A DNA stretch of 64,000 bases from Streptomyces cyaneogriseus subsp. noncyanogenus. Lineage in GTDB: Bacteria > Actinomycetota > Actinomycetes > Streptomycetales > Streptomycetaceae. Position numbers and translations under genes: made by a program. Below the pieces are notes generated by a model. The model had not been told where the DNA came from, ran no database searches, and was given only the letters and a program-made list of their open reading frames with translations. Location of the stretch: NCBI RefSeq assembly GCF_000931445.1, contig NZ_CP010849.1, positions 620,001 to 684,000 of the forward strand. The letters run 5' to 3'. Positions 26,740 through 35,832 of the stretch are shown here, piece by piece (positions within the stretch are counted from its first letter, which is position 1; every line of letters starts with the position of its first letter).

Positions 26740-29700
26740 CTACGGGTCACCGTCGAAGCCCAGGCAGTAGTCCTCCCAGTGCGTCTCCTTGTCGAAGCAG
26801 TCGACGAACGCGGGATCGCCCGGCGCCCCCGAGAAACTCCGCTCGAGCCCGAGGGACACGGACTTGCTGAAGAAGGCGATCTTCACGCTCACCGTGAGGG
26901 TGCCCCTCCCCCGGACCACCGACTCGTTGCCGCGCTTCTCGTACGTGAGCTCGAGATAGAACTCGACGGAGACGGTGACGATGCCCAGCACGCACAGGAA
27001 GCCGTTGCAGCGCAGGTAGCCGCCCACCTTCACGTCGCCGTCCCTGACTTCGAAACGGACACCGGCCATGACCGTCACTCCGCCGCTCGCCACGCCCAGG
27101 TTGAGCGCCGCGCCGCCACCGAACTCGATGGCGCCCTCGGCCTCCCTGATTCCCTTCTCCGCGTCGACCAGCAGGGAGAAGTAGCCACCGCCGCCGAAGA
27201 GGGAGACGGTGACGTTGAAGGGGCGCTGCCGCTCGGAGACGGAGAAGCGGAAGGAGACGGCCTTGTCGGCCTTGAAGGGGATGGTCAGCTCCGTACTCAA
27301 GGAGAGGTTCGACAGCGAGAAGACACCGACCCCGATGGCCGGGAGAGCCAGTGCGTAACCCGTGCGGATGCCCCAGGGCTGGACATCGACGAACGCGCCG
27401 GAGCCGAAGGTGTCGGCGGGCAGGGCGCTGCGCAGCGTGTCGATGAACCGCAGCTCCCCCAGAAAGGCCAGTGCCAGGCCGGACGCCGACACCTCCGGCT
27501 TGTTGCCGGGGACGGCCTTGAACCTCAGATCGGCGATGCTCACGCGGGCGACGCCGGCGATCTCCAGCGCGACATCGCGCAGGCGGCCCTCGATCGACGT
27601 CTTCCGTCCGGCGTCCTTCGAGACGGTCGTCCGTGCGTCCAGCGTCAGCACCGCGTCGGACACGTCCAGGGGGAATGCCTTCCCCTCTGGTCCCGGCTCC
27701 GGCGGGGTCAGCCTGGTCTTCCAGACGTAACGCAGCTCCTTGCCCGCGCCGCCCGTGAGGTCGCGGATGCGCAGCACCGGGGCCGGGATCACGGCGCGCG
27801 CGTCGTCCAGCATGGACTGGATCTCGCTGTCCCCGAGCTGCTTCAGACGGTCGAGATCCTGCCTGGCGATGGGCGCCACCAGGGGGCCCAGGTCGATGAA
27901 GCCGAGCAGCTTGGCCGCTCCGAGAGCGTCCCGGATCTCCTTGACGGGTGCGCTGATCTCTCCGCCGGGTTCGGTCTTGAACATGTCCGGCACGACACCC
28001 GCCTGGCTGGTGATCACCTTGACGGCGGCATTGGGCCGGGCCAGACCACCGGCCTCCTCCGCGGCGAAATCGAGGGCGACCGGATGGACCAGGTCGAGGT
28101 AGGCGCGTGCGGGGTGTGCCGCCATGCCGCGGGTGCGATAGACGTCGTTGAACGTGACGAGCCTGTCGCCCGTCGTCGCGGTGAACTGCTCGAGGGCCGG
28201 GACCCGTACCTCGGCCTCCGACACGACGAGCGTACCGGCGAGCGGATGTTCGCCTCCGGCCGCCTTGCGGGTCATCGCGAAGACCAGCTTGCCGACCGCG
28301 TGACTGGTGCTGCCGGGAGCGCCGGCGGGTGGCTCCGCCATCGCCATCACCTGCCCGTCCAGCGGCCTTCGGACCCGGTCCCTGAGGTTCGCCTCGTCCG
28401 GCGAGTACCGGCGTCTCAGCTCTTCCCATTCACCGGCCCATGAGGCGGGCACGAACACCAGCGGCGTGGTGAAGCTGACCTTCCGCCCTTCGTGGTCGGT
28501 CCCGAGGACGGTGAACCGGTGGTCGTGCTCGCCGTCCTGGAGTTCGACCCAGAACGGCGGCGGGCCGTCCGGGTGTTCCGGGGTGCGCGAGGACGAGGCG
28601 GGCTTGAGGGGCGGAGTGACCCGGTCGGTGACGCGCAACAGGCGGAAGGGCATCTCGCGGCCCTGATGCGGGAAGCCGGTGTTCTCCCCGTAGCGCACCT
28701 CCGGTTCACGCAGGACGATGCGGTCCTCCTGCTGGAGGTAGGCCACGATGCCGTCGTCCCGGTGGGCGACGAACAGCCGCTTGATCTCCTTCACCAGCAG
28801 GGCCGGGTGTCCGGTGGAGAGGAAACCGCGGGTGACGACTCGGACGAACTGGTCACGTCCCAGCCCGGTCACGTGGTCGTACGCCGCCAGGTCCGGACGG
28901 CGCCGGCCGCTCGTCGTGAGCTGCGTGACGGCGTCCTGGGACAGCTCGTCCCAGGCGCCGTGCAGGTGGGCGGAGGCGCCCAGGGGGGTCACCAGGAACT
29001 GCTCGGCACGCAGCGGGGCACTGGGCAGCACGATGGGCGCGCCGGTGGCGTCGATCAGCTCTGCCCTGCCGGTGAGGGTGACCAGGTCCGCCAGGTTCGC
29101 CGCACTCAGGGGGACGCCTACGGGGACGGGGGCCCGGCCCTCGGCCGTCCGCAGGGCGCGCAGCAGGGCCTCACCGCCCCCTTCGCCGCTCAGCCGGGCG
29201 TGCCACAGCCCCGTGCGTCCGTCGGCGCGGTGAAGCTCCGGCCGGCACGCCCAGGTGACGGGTTCGTCGTAGGTGAGGAGGAGCCGGGTGGGGAACTCCA
29301 GGACGCTTCCGGGGAGCCCGGTGGCGGTGCCGCCCGGCTGAAGGAGCGGCACGGTCAGCGGCACCAGCCGTTCCCAGTCGAGCAGGGATTCCAGGGACAA
29401 ATCCAGGCTTTGCACCTCGGGCGGCACCGAGAAGACGAGCTGGGAGCCGCCCGAGGTGAACGCCTTCACGGAGCGGGGTGGGGTGGCCATGTCACCGAGC
29501 TGCGGGACTTCCTCCAGGACGTGCTGCGGGGGCAGCCCGACCAGGATCAGCGTCGGCGCGGCCGGGTCCCGCCGCACCAGGCGGTGACCGTCGAACCGGA
29601 GGTTCACCAGGCCGATGTCGACCACGAGCATGTCCGCCGGGCGCACGACCCGGAACGGTCCCACCGCGCCGTCGTCGCCAGGACGGTCGGGACGGCCGCC

Positions 29701-29958
29701 GCCGGGACGGTCGGGGCCGCCCCCTCCCCCGGGACGGTCAGGGCGACCACCACCGCCGGGGCGGTCGGGACGACCGCCGCCGGGACGGTCGGGACGGTCC
29801 GGACGACCACCACCGCCGGGGTGGTCGGGACGGTCGGGACGACCGCCGCCCCCAGGACGGTCCGGACGGCCCCCACCCCCGGGGCGTCCCCCTCGGTGGT
29901 GGTGTCGCACCTCCTGCCACCGTGTCAGCCCGGCGGGAGGACGGCTGTGGGAAGCCAT
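26740..29958 (-). CDS. Giant protein of unknown function with Gly-Arg-Pro-Asp repeats
   Basis: 1072 residues, family not recognised. Residues about 22-95 are a low-complexity collagen-like tract built of GGGGRPDRP and GGGRPDRP units. The middle is soluble-looking. The C-terminal third (from about residue 850) alternates hydrophobic and polar residues in long runs (for example SLSTELTIPFKADKAVSFRF), as in extended beta-sheet or barrel structures. No signal peptide is present. ATG 29958 has GGGGG upstream, but the start sits in a hairpin (see 29957-29974). The gene is first in an operon with the 1486-residue protein. The DUF2235 hydrolase next door is divergently transcribed, so a shared function is possible but unproven. 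Confidence 0.8.
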   Translation of the reverse strand: MASHSRPPAGLTRWQEVRHHHRGGRPGGGGRPDRPGGGGRPDRPDHPGGGGRPDRPDRPGGGRPDRPGGGGRPDRPGGGGGPDRPGGGRPDRPGDDGAVGPFRVVRPADMLVVDIGLVNLRFDGHRLVRRDPAAPTLILVGLPPQHVLEEVPQLGDMATPPRSVKAFTSGGSQLVFSVPPEVQSLDLSLESLLDWERLVPLTVPLLQPGGTATGLPGSVLEFPTRLLLTYDEPVTWACRPELHRADGRTGLWHARLSGEGGGEALLRALRTAEGRAPVPVGVPLSAANLADLVTLTGRAELIDATGAPIVLPSAPLRAEQFLVTPLGASAHLHGAWDELSQDAVTQLTTSGRRRPDLAAYDHVTGLGRDQFVRVVTRGFLSTGHPALLVKEIKRLFVAHRDDGIVAYLQQEDRIVLREPEVRYGENTGFPHQGREMPFRLLRVTDRVTPPLKPASSSRTPEHPDGPPPFWVELQDGEHDHRFTVLGTDHEGRKVSFTTPLVFVPASWAGEWEELRRRYSPDEANLRDRVRRPLDGQVMAMAEPPAGAPGSTSHAVGKLVFAMTRKAAGGEHPLAGTLVVSEAEVRVPALEQFTATTGDRLVTFNDVYRTRGMAAHPARAYLDLVHPVALDFAAEEAGGLARPNAAVKVITSQAGVVPDMFKTEPGGEISAPVKEIRDALGAAKLLGFIDLGPLVAPIARQDLDRLKQLGDSEIQSMLDDARAVIPAPVLRIRDLTGGAGKELRYVWKTRLTPPEPGPEGKAFPLDVSDAVLTLDARTTVSKDAGRKTSIEGRLRDVALEIAGVARVSIADLRFKAVPGNKPEVSASGLALAFLGELRFIDTLRSALPADTFGSGAFVDVQPWGIRTGYALALPAIGVGVFSLSNLSLSTELTIPFKADKAVSFRFSVSERQRPFNVTVSLFGGGGYFSLLVDAEKGIREAEGAIEFGGGAALNLGVASGGVTVMAGVRFEVRDGDVKVGGYLRCNGFLCVLGIVTVSVEFYLELTYEKRGNESVVRGRGTLTVSVKIAFFSKSVSLGLERSFSGAPGDPAFVDCFDKETHWEDYCLGFDGDP
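29680..29900. repeat. Degenerate tandem repeat coding GGGGRPDRP
   Basis: Repeating units related to GGGACGGTCGGGACG, about 21-33 bp each, encode the Gly-Arg-Pro-Asp tract of the adjacent protein. Such tracts vary in copy number by slippage and are prone to assembly error. Confidence 0.75.
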
Positions 29959-29974
29959 GAGGGAACCCCCTCAT
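29957..29974 (-). promoter_or_regulatory. Hairpin enclosing the ribosome-binding site of the 1072-aa gene
   Basis: ATGAGGG (29957-29963) and CCCTCAT (29968-29974) form a perfect 7-bp inverted repeat with a 4-base loop. On the minus-strand mRNA this stem contains both the GGGGG ribosome-binding site and part of the start codon, so it could hold translation down until melted or bound. Confidence 0.5.
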
Positions 29975-30207
29975 ACGAGGGAAGGAAAGGGAAGGAAGCC
30001 CCCGTCCGAGGCCGTTCGCCTCTCCTTTCCCATGGTGCTCCGCAGGGCGCAACATCACCAGTGAGCCCCGACCCTGCCGGTCACGGTCGCCGCTACCCGC
30101 GGGCCGCCCGCGTGGGGCCGCGGAGCCTGGCGCGGTGCGGCGGCCGGTGCGAGGCTGGAAGTGCTGTGGCTGTACGCCGCTCCACGCTCTCGCGAGGAGG
30201 GATGATC

Positions 30208-31416
30208 ATGACCAAGCGTCTGGTCGTCTGCTGCGACGGCACATGGAATTTCGCCGACCAGCCGAGCAAGACGAATGTCGCCAAGGTCGCCCTGTCCGTG
30301 CGCCGGGGGTCCGCCGCCGGGAAGGAGCAGCGCGTCTACTACAACAGCGGTGTCGGCACCCACCGGCGGGAGCGGCTGCGCGGCGGCGCGTTCGGTGTGG
30401 GGCTGTCCCGGAACGTCGTGGACGCCTACCGATTCCTCGTCGAGACGTACGAACCCGACGACGAGTTGTTCCTCTTCGGCTTCAGCCGCGGTGCGTTCAC
30501 CGCCCGCAGCCTGGCGGGGCTGGTGCGCAACAGCGGCATCCTGCGCCGGGACCACGCCGACCGGATCCCGGAGGCATGGGCCCTGTACCGGGACCGGATC
30601 GAGCGGCCGAACGGCGCGGCCGCCACCTTGTTCCGCCGCTCGTACGCGTACGAGACGGAGATCGGCTTCGTCGGGGTGTGGGACACGGTCGGCGCCCTGG
30701 GCATCCCGGCCCCGGACGCACCCTTGCTGCGGCCGGCCGCGAACCGCTTCAACCACCGCTGGTCGTTCCACAACACCGATCTGAGCCGCTGGATCAAGGC
30801 GGCCTTCCACGCGCTCGCCCTCGACGAGCAGCGCTCGGCGTTCCGGCCGGCACTGTGGCACCAGCAGCCCGGCTCCGCCGCGCAGGGCCAGGAGCTGAAG
30901 CAGGTGTGGTTCGCCGGGGTCCACAGCGATGTAGGCGGCGGCTACAAGGAGACGGGGCTCTCCGACATCGCCCTGTTGTGGATGGTCGACCAGGCCCGCA
31001 GGCACGGGCTCGAGTTCGACGCCGATGCGCTCAGCGCCGAAGGGCCCCGGGTGATGAAGCCCGAGGAATGCGTCGACTTCCGTGTGCGGCCGGACGCCGC
31101 ATGCGCTCTGCACGTCTCACGGACAGGCATGTACCGGCTGGCCAGGCCGCTGCACCGGCCGCTCCTGGAGGCGGTGAACGACGACGGAGAGCCCGACGGC
31201 AACGAGTTCCTGGCGGTGCCCGCGAAGGAGCGGTACGACCGCAACACGGACTACCGGCCGCCGGCGCTGGAAAGCTGTCTGGGCAGGCGGCAGCGCATCC
31301 GCCTGGAGCCCGTCCTGCTGCCCGGTCTCGCCGCCGGCCTGCCGCCCATGCCCCCCGTCGCGTCCGGCCCGGGAACGGCGGCCGACGCGCAGGAGGGACT
31401 CGACCGCGCCACGTGA
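30208..31416 (+). CDS. DUF2235 alpha/beta-hydrolase (T6SS phospholipase-like domain)
   Basis: 402 residues. It begins MTKRLVVCCDGTWNFADQ, the classic DUF2235 N terminus. GFSRGAFTAR (nucleophile Ser in GxSxG), GVWDTVGALG and HSDVGGGY (catalytic His/Asp region) follow. The domain is shared with Tle1-type phospholipase effectors and with many uncharacterised bacterial and fungal hydrolases. No signal peptide is seen, so the protein is probably cytoplasmic or delivered by another route. Start 30208 is chosen because GAGGAGG ends 7 bases upstream; the ATG at 30202 is too close to it. It is transcribed away from the two giant proteins, sharing a 249-bp intergenic region. Confidence 0.9.
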   Translation: MTKRLVVCCDGTWNFADQPSKTNVAKVALSVRRGSAAGKEQRVYYNSGVGTHRRERLRGGAFGVGLSRNVVDAYRFLVETYEPDDELFLFGFSRGAFTARSLAGLVRNSGILRRDHADRIPEAWALYRDRIERPNGAAATLFRRSYAYETEIGFVGVWDTVGALGIPAPDAPLLRPAANRFNHRWSFHNTDLSRWIKAAFHALALDEQRSAFRPALWHQQPGSAAQGQELKQVWFAGVHSDVGGGYKETGLSDIALLWMVDQARRHGLEFDADALSAEGPRVMKPEECVDFRVRPDAACALHVSRTGMYRLARPLHRPLLEAVNDDGEPDGNEFLAVPAKERYDRNTDYRPPALESCLGRRQRIRLEPVLLPGLAAGLPPMPPVASGPGTAADAQEGLDRAT

Positions 31417-31665
31417 CGCCGTGGCGTGGCGGAAGGCCGGCGCTGGCGGCGCTCCTTTTCTCTTGCGCACGCGGTTTCTCCTGCGGCCGCTGCGATAGCA
31501 CGCGCGGCCTGATGTTCCCGTTTGCGGGATGTGGCGGACAGGAGAAGAGTGGATTTATATCGAGCCTGCATTCTTCCGGATTCAAATATCCTGAAGCCGC
31601 CGTCGCCGGAGGGATGAATCCGCAACGGGCGGAACAGCACAGCACGAAGCGCATCTGGAACCATC

Positions 31666-33174
31666 ATGGCCAGAATTTCCCGGCGATACGTCCTGCGCGC
31701 GGTGAACGCATCCCTTCTGGCCGGGGCTCTCGCGTTGCCGGCCGGTCTGACGATCGCAGCGGCGGAGTCCCCAGGTGGGGAGAGGGGCATGCCCGAAGTG
31801 CCCGCTCAGACCACGGAACCTCCGCCACCCCCTCCGCCCCCTCCGCCTCCTCCGCCCCCTCCGCCCCCTCCGCCTCCTCCGAGCGACCCGGCGGATCCAG
31901 CGACGCCTGACCCCTCGCAACCGGTCACTACACCGAGCGATTCCGTGGAATCCCCGCCGCCTCCCTCCACACCTGACGAGACGCCTGACGGGACACCTGA
32001 CGGCTCTCCGCCACCGGACCCCGGCTACACGGACGAACAGGCCACCGACACCCCGACCGAGCAGACGACGGAAATCGAAGAGGTGACGACCGCTCTGCAG
32101 GGGGAGAAGGAACGCGCCCCCGAAGAACTCGCGTCGGCCGTGGACACATTGATCAGCATCGTGAGCGCCGTGGAAACCCCGGAGACGTTGGCTCAGGACA
32201 GGCAGGGAGTCATCGAGAGCGCGGAAAACCTTGCCTCGGCGCTGGCCGTGATCAGTGACCCGAATACACCACGCGAACTGAAGGAAGAGTTGACAGCGAT
32301 CGTGCAGCAGGTGACCTCCACGCTCGAGGTCGTCCACGGACCCCGGGTGCCGTCGGAATCCCGGTCCATGCTCATCCTGGTCGTCAAACGCACCACATCC
32401 ACCCTGGACCTTATCTGCGACTCCAAGACGCCGCAGAAGCTGCGCGGGATGCTGATCGGGATCGTGAAGGACACGAATTACGCCTTGGAGAGAAGCCCGG
32501 AGACACGGAACGGTTCGACGCGAAGCCCGAACTCGAATGAAAGCAGGGCCCCGGCACAGGACGCCGAGATCAGAATGCTGCTGGGCTCCTCCTCGGCCAT
32601 AGTGAGCGACCGGAGGACACCGACCGGAGAGCGAGAAAAGCTGGCGGACGTCACACAGCAGGTGAGCTCGCTGCTCAGGAAAGCAACCGACCCCGGCACA
32701 TCGCAGGAGGAACGGTCCGAGGCCAGAAAGGAACTGGATGAACGAACCGCTCGCATGAAGGACCAGCAGGAGGAATCCGCCTCCGCCCAGGAGCGTCCGG
32801 AAGAATCCCTCGGCAAGGCGGCCGCCGTCTGCACCAGCGCCATATTCGAGTCCACCCCGGAGTCCACCCTCATGCGAGGGATGAAGAGGCTGGTCCCCGC
32901 GGAGTGGGAGGACGAGGGAGTCAAGGACTTCTGGAAGGCACAGGAGAGGAGCAACGACCAGCTCGACGTCCTCGCCCAGCTACGGAACAACGAGCACTCC
33001 CACGCTCCGTTCGAAGTCGCGCCGCTCATCACCGAACTCGCCGAGCTCGTACCGCACGACAAACTGTTCGGAAGTCTGGGTCCCTCCGCTCTGTCCTGCG
33101 AGCAGACCGCCTCGTATCTTGACGAGGAGTTCGGGATCACGGTGGGCACCTGGCTCACGAAGGGCGGCATGTGA
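31666..33174 (+). CDS. Secreted proline-rich protein of unknown function
   Basis: 502 residues. An N-terminal SRRYVLRAVNASLLAGALALP segment looks like a Tat or Sec signal peptide cleaved near AAA. A run of about 21 prolines (residues 51-71) and a Pro/Thr/Asp-rich stretch to residue 130 follow and could span the cell wall. The rest is predicted mostly helical, with repeated segments (STLEVVHGPRVPSE, STLDLICDSKTPQK) and ends in a conserved-looking domain with WKAQERSNDQLDVLAQLRNN. I recognise the general type from streptomycetes but no function. Codon choice is less GC-biased than in flanking genes. It is convergent with the next gene, with 5 bp between stops. Confidence 0.75.
   Translation: MARISRRYVLRAVNASLLAGALALPAGLTIAAAESPGGERGMPEVPAQTTEPPPPPPPPPPPPPPPPPPPPPSDPADPATPDPSQPVTTPSDSVESPPPPSTPDETPDGTPDGSPPPDPGYTDEQATDTPTEQTTEIEEVTTALQGEKERAPEELASAVDTLISIVSAVETPETLAQDRQGVIESAENLASALAVISDPNTPRELKEELTAIVQQVTSTLEVVHGPRVPSESRSMLILVVKRTTSTLDLICDSKTPQKLRGMLIGIVKDTNYALERSPETRNGSTRSPNSNESRAPAQDAEIRMLLGSSSAIVSDRRTPTGEREKLADVTQQVSSLLRKATDPGTSQEERSEARKELDERTARMKDQQEESASAQERPEESLGKAAAVCTSAIFESTPESTLMRGMKRLVPAEWEDEGVKDFWKAQERSNDQLDVLAQLRNNEHSHAPFEVAPLITELAELVPHDKLFGSLGPSALSCEQTASYLDEEFGITVGTWLTKGGM
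31815..31885. repeat. CCTCCGCC-type microsatellite coding polyproline
   Basis: A tandem CCTCCGCC/CCCCCTCCG repeat encodes about 21 consecutive prolines in the secreted protein. Its length is likely to vary between strains. Confidence 0.8.
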
Positions 33175-33179
33175 CCGGA

Positions 33180-34634
33180 TCAGACCCCGGCGGAGCCGAG
33201 CAGTTCGGCCACGGAGATCTCTGAACCAGCCCGGGACCTCGTCGCTCCGTATCTTTCCAGCTCCCTCCTTTCTTCCCGGTAGTCACCCGTCCCGGAGAAA
33301 TCGAAACGGAGGGAAGAGATGGAGGAGATGAACCGGCCGTCCGGAGACCAGACAGCCGTCACATAACGCGGTTTGCGCGTCATATTGATGAGATTATTGT
33401 TGTGTCGCACTCTTCCGTGGTACACGAGCTGCTCGCCGCAGATCTCCGGCGGACAGTAGTAGCGGCTGTCTCGTTCGTTCCATGAAGGATGAGGGACTCT
33501 GAACTCATCCACGTCGAGTTTTCCCCGGTCTTTCCTCATGTAGGAGATCTGGAATTCGACACTCACGGTGTCGTACCGGGCATCACTGGGGAGCTGGAAT
33601 ACACGTTCCAACGAGTACTCCTGCCCGACGTCGAGCGAGTTACCGGAGCCGGAGAAGCGTCCACTGCTTATGGTGGTGTATCTGAGCCGGTCGACGTAGA
33701 GTTCCGCCTCCCCCTCACGCCTCCCCTCCCGCTCCACACTATTCCTCCACTCCGCCGTCAGATCCTCCTCCCCCTCGGAATACAAAGCAGCCCTTCCGCG
33801 GACCGTGTATATGTCGTTGACGATGTACACAGGGACCCCGCCGGTGTTCTTCATGTACAGCGTGAGCGGCACATGCACGAAGGGGAGACGGCGATCCTTC
33901 CAGGCTTTCCCGAATTTCGCTTTCAGGGTGAAGTGCATGGGGGCCGCCGCAGGCTGATACATGGTGGAGTACGCGAGACTGAGCGCCGTCAGGAGTGCCG
34001 TGGCGACCACCCCGGCCGCGAATGTCTTGGGCTGCGGGATTCCCTTCCATGATTTTTCGCGCACAAGAATGAACAGCGCCCATATGGACCAGCACCACAG
34101 GGACGCATAAACCAGCAAGTAGTGCGTGTACTCCCTCTCCTCGAGCCAGAGCGAAAGAAGAATGCTGTCGGTGGTCAGTGCAATGATCACACCCAGCAGC
34201 ACAATCGCGCCGGAGGCCCTGCCCTGTCGCTTCCCCCAGTAGTCGAGCGCCGCGATCGCCGCCGCCCCCTGCACCACCCCCGAAAAAATAAAAAGCACCC
34301 CGGTGATCCGTTGTGCAAAAGTCAGGGCCCCCGAGGCGTCCGGCCATCCGATGACCGCGCTGAAAACCGTGGATGCGAGCAGCCCGGCCATCATGAGTAA
34401 CATGATCGAGCGCCTTTTCCAGGCTCGGTCCGGCCAGGTCCCGCTGTCACCCCCGTGCCAGCAGACGGCTGTCCGGTCCTCCAGGTCCATGTTTTCCGGA
34501 TAGCCGGAACGGCCGAGTATTTTTCGCAGCTCGGCCGCCGACCAGACATCACCGGCCGTCTCGCCGCCAATGGTGACTCGGCGAAGGCCACGACTGTCGG
34601 GCGGCTCCACGATGACCCATGGACGGATACTCAT
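33180..34634 (-). CDS. Multi-pass membrane protein of unknown function
   Basis: 484 residues. Residues 1-75 are soluble (MSIRPWVIVEPPDSRG). Four to five hydrophobic helices occupy about residues 77-215 (IMLLMMAGLLASTVFSAVIG, ALTFAQRITGVLFIFSGVVQ, GAIVLLGVIIALTTDSILL, HYLLVYASLWCWSIWALFIL, FAAGVVATALLTALSLAY). A long beta-rich extracytoplasmic domain follows. Within this, ICGEQLVYHGRVRHNNN and YYCPPEIC contain cysteines that could pair. ATG 34634 is chosen because GGGGG lies upstream and the open frame above it reads like non-coding sequence. No family is recognised. Base composition is lower in GC than the arsenic genes beside it, which suggests separate origin. Confidence 0.75.
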   Translation of the reverse strand: MSIRPWVIVEPPDSRGLRRVTIGGETAGDVWSAAELRKILGRSGYPENMDLEDRTAVCWHGGDSGTWPDRAWKRRSIMLLMMAGLLASTVFSAVIGWPDASGALTFAQRITGVLFIFSGVVQGAAAIAALDYWGKRQGRASGAIVLLGVIIALTTDSILLSLWLEEREYTHYLLVYASLWCWSIWALFILVREKSWKGIPQPKTFAAGVVATALLTALSLAYSTMYQPAAAPMHFTLKAKFGKAWKDRRLPFVHVPLTLYMKNTGGVPVYIVNDIYTVRGRAALYSEGEEDLTAEWRNSVEREGRREGEAELYVDRLRYTTISSGRFSGSGNSLDVGQEYSLERVFQLPSDARYDTVSVEFQISYMRKDRGKLDVDEFRVPHPSWNERDSRYYCPPEICGEQLVYHGRVRHNNNLINMTRKPRYVTAVWSPDGRFISSISSLRFDFSGTGDYREERRELERYGATRSRAGSEISVAELLGSAGV

Positions 34635-34770
34635 GCCCCCAGACTCGAACCTGAGTCGGCCTGGTGCACCCGGGGCTACCCCGTTCGGAAGGCCGCTCCG
34701 GGGAACACGGCGAGACGCTCCCGGCATCGCGGACACCCCCGCGTCCGGGCGGTCTCTTCCCTTCGGTGAC

Positions 34771-35832
34771 TCAGCGCAGGAGGTCACGGATCCGCTGGGA
34801 GGCGTCGCGGGCCCTCCGGCCGACGCCGATGAGGGTGGCGGAGGCCGGTCCGGTCCAGTCGCCGTAGCCGATCAGGTGCAGCCGCGGCTCGGCGATGGCC
34901 CGGGTGCCGTCGGTGGCGATGTGGCCGCGCCGGCCGCGCAGCCCGAGCGGAGCGAGGTGGGCCAGGGCCGGCCTGAACCCGGTGCACCAGATCACCGCGT
35001 CGACCGCTTCCCGGGTTCCGTCCGGCCACCGCACGCCGGTGGCGGTGAGCCCGGTGAACATCTGCTTCGCGGAGAGGAGTCCGGCATCACGGGCGGCCCG
35101 TACGGGCGGCACGGCGACGATGTCGCCGAGCGAGGCGACCCCTCCGATGTCGCTCCGGCCGGCGTCGAGGGCGCGGCGGCGGGCGGTGGCGACATCGAAC
35201 AGGACACGGCCGTCGATGTCGTCGGCCAGGAACCTCGGCGGGCGCCGGGTCACCCACACCACGCCGACGTGCCCGTCCAGGGCGAGGTCGGCGGCGATCT
35301 GCGCGCCGGAGTTCCCGCCGCCGACCACGATGACGCGCTGTCCGGCGAAGTCGGCCGCCGAGCGGTAGTCCACCGTGTGGAACTGCCGACCGGTGAAGAC
35401 GCCGCGGCCGGGAACGGCGGGGAGAAAGGGCCGCGACCACGTGCCGGTGGCGCTGATGACCGCCTGGGTCCGCCAGGTGCCGCAGTCCGCCTCGACCAGC
35501 AGCCGCTCGCCGTCGCGGCGTACGGCCCGCACACGGGTGCCGTGCTGGACGGGCAGGGCGTAGCGCTTCTCGTAGTCGGCGAGGTAGTCCACGACGTGCC
35601 CGGCGCCGGGGTAGGTCTCGCCTCCTCGGGCGGGCATGAGGCGGCCGGGCAGGGAGGAGTGTTCGGCAGGGGAGAACAGGTGCAGCGAGTCCCACATGTG
35701 CTGCCAGGACCCGCCCGGCGTCGCCTCGGCGTCCAGGATCACGAAGTCGAGGCCCTGGCGGCGCAGGTGGTAGCCGGCGGCGAGCCCTGCCTGGCCGCCG
35801 CCGACCACCACCACGTCCGTGTGCTGCGTCAC
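34771..35832 (-). CDS. arsO: Flavin-dependent monooxygenase of the ars operon (ArsO-like)
   Basis: 353 residues. Two Rossmann motifs are visible: VVVGGGQAGLAAGYHL for FAD at the N terminus and VIVVGGGNSGAQIAADL for NAD(P)H near residue 167. ATGTWSRPFLP lies between them. This is the flavin monooxygenase family also called ArsO in streptomycete arsenic clusters. GTG 35832 overlaps the TGA of acr3 by 4 bases, so translation is coupled and the gene is third in arsR-acr3-arsO. The biochemical role of ArsO is not firmly settled; oxidation of trivalent or organic arsenic has been proposed. Confidence 0.85.
   Translation of the reverse strand: MTQHTDVVVVGGGQAGLAAGYHLRRQGLDFVILDAEATPGGSWQHMWDSLHLFSPAEHSSLPGRLMPARGGETYPGAGHVVDYLADYEKRYALPVQHGTRVRAVRRDGERLLVEADCGTWRTQAVISATGTWSRPFLPAVPGRGVFTGRQFHTVDYRSAADFAGQRVIVVGGGNSGAQIAADLALDGHVGVVWVTRRPPRFLADDIDGRVLFDVATARRRALDAGRSDIGGVASLGDIVAVPPVRAARDAGLLSAKQMFTGLTATGVRWPDGTREAVDAVIWCTGFRPALAHLAPLGLRGRRGHIATDGTRAIAEPRLHLIGYGDWTGPASATLIGVGRRARDASQRIRDLLR

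Noticed and set aside
29478..30200. Plus-strand Gly/Arg/Thr-rich frames over the GRPD repeat
   Set aside because: They only mirror the low-complexity coding repeat of the minus-strand gene.
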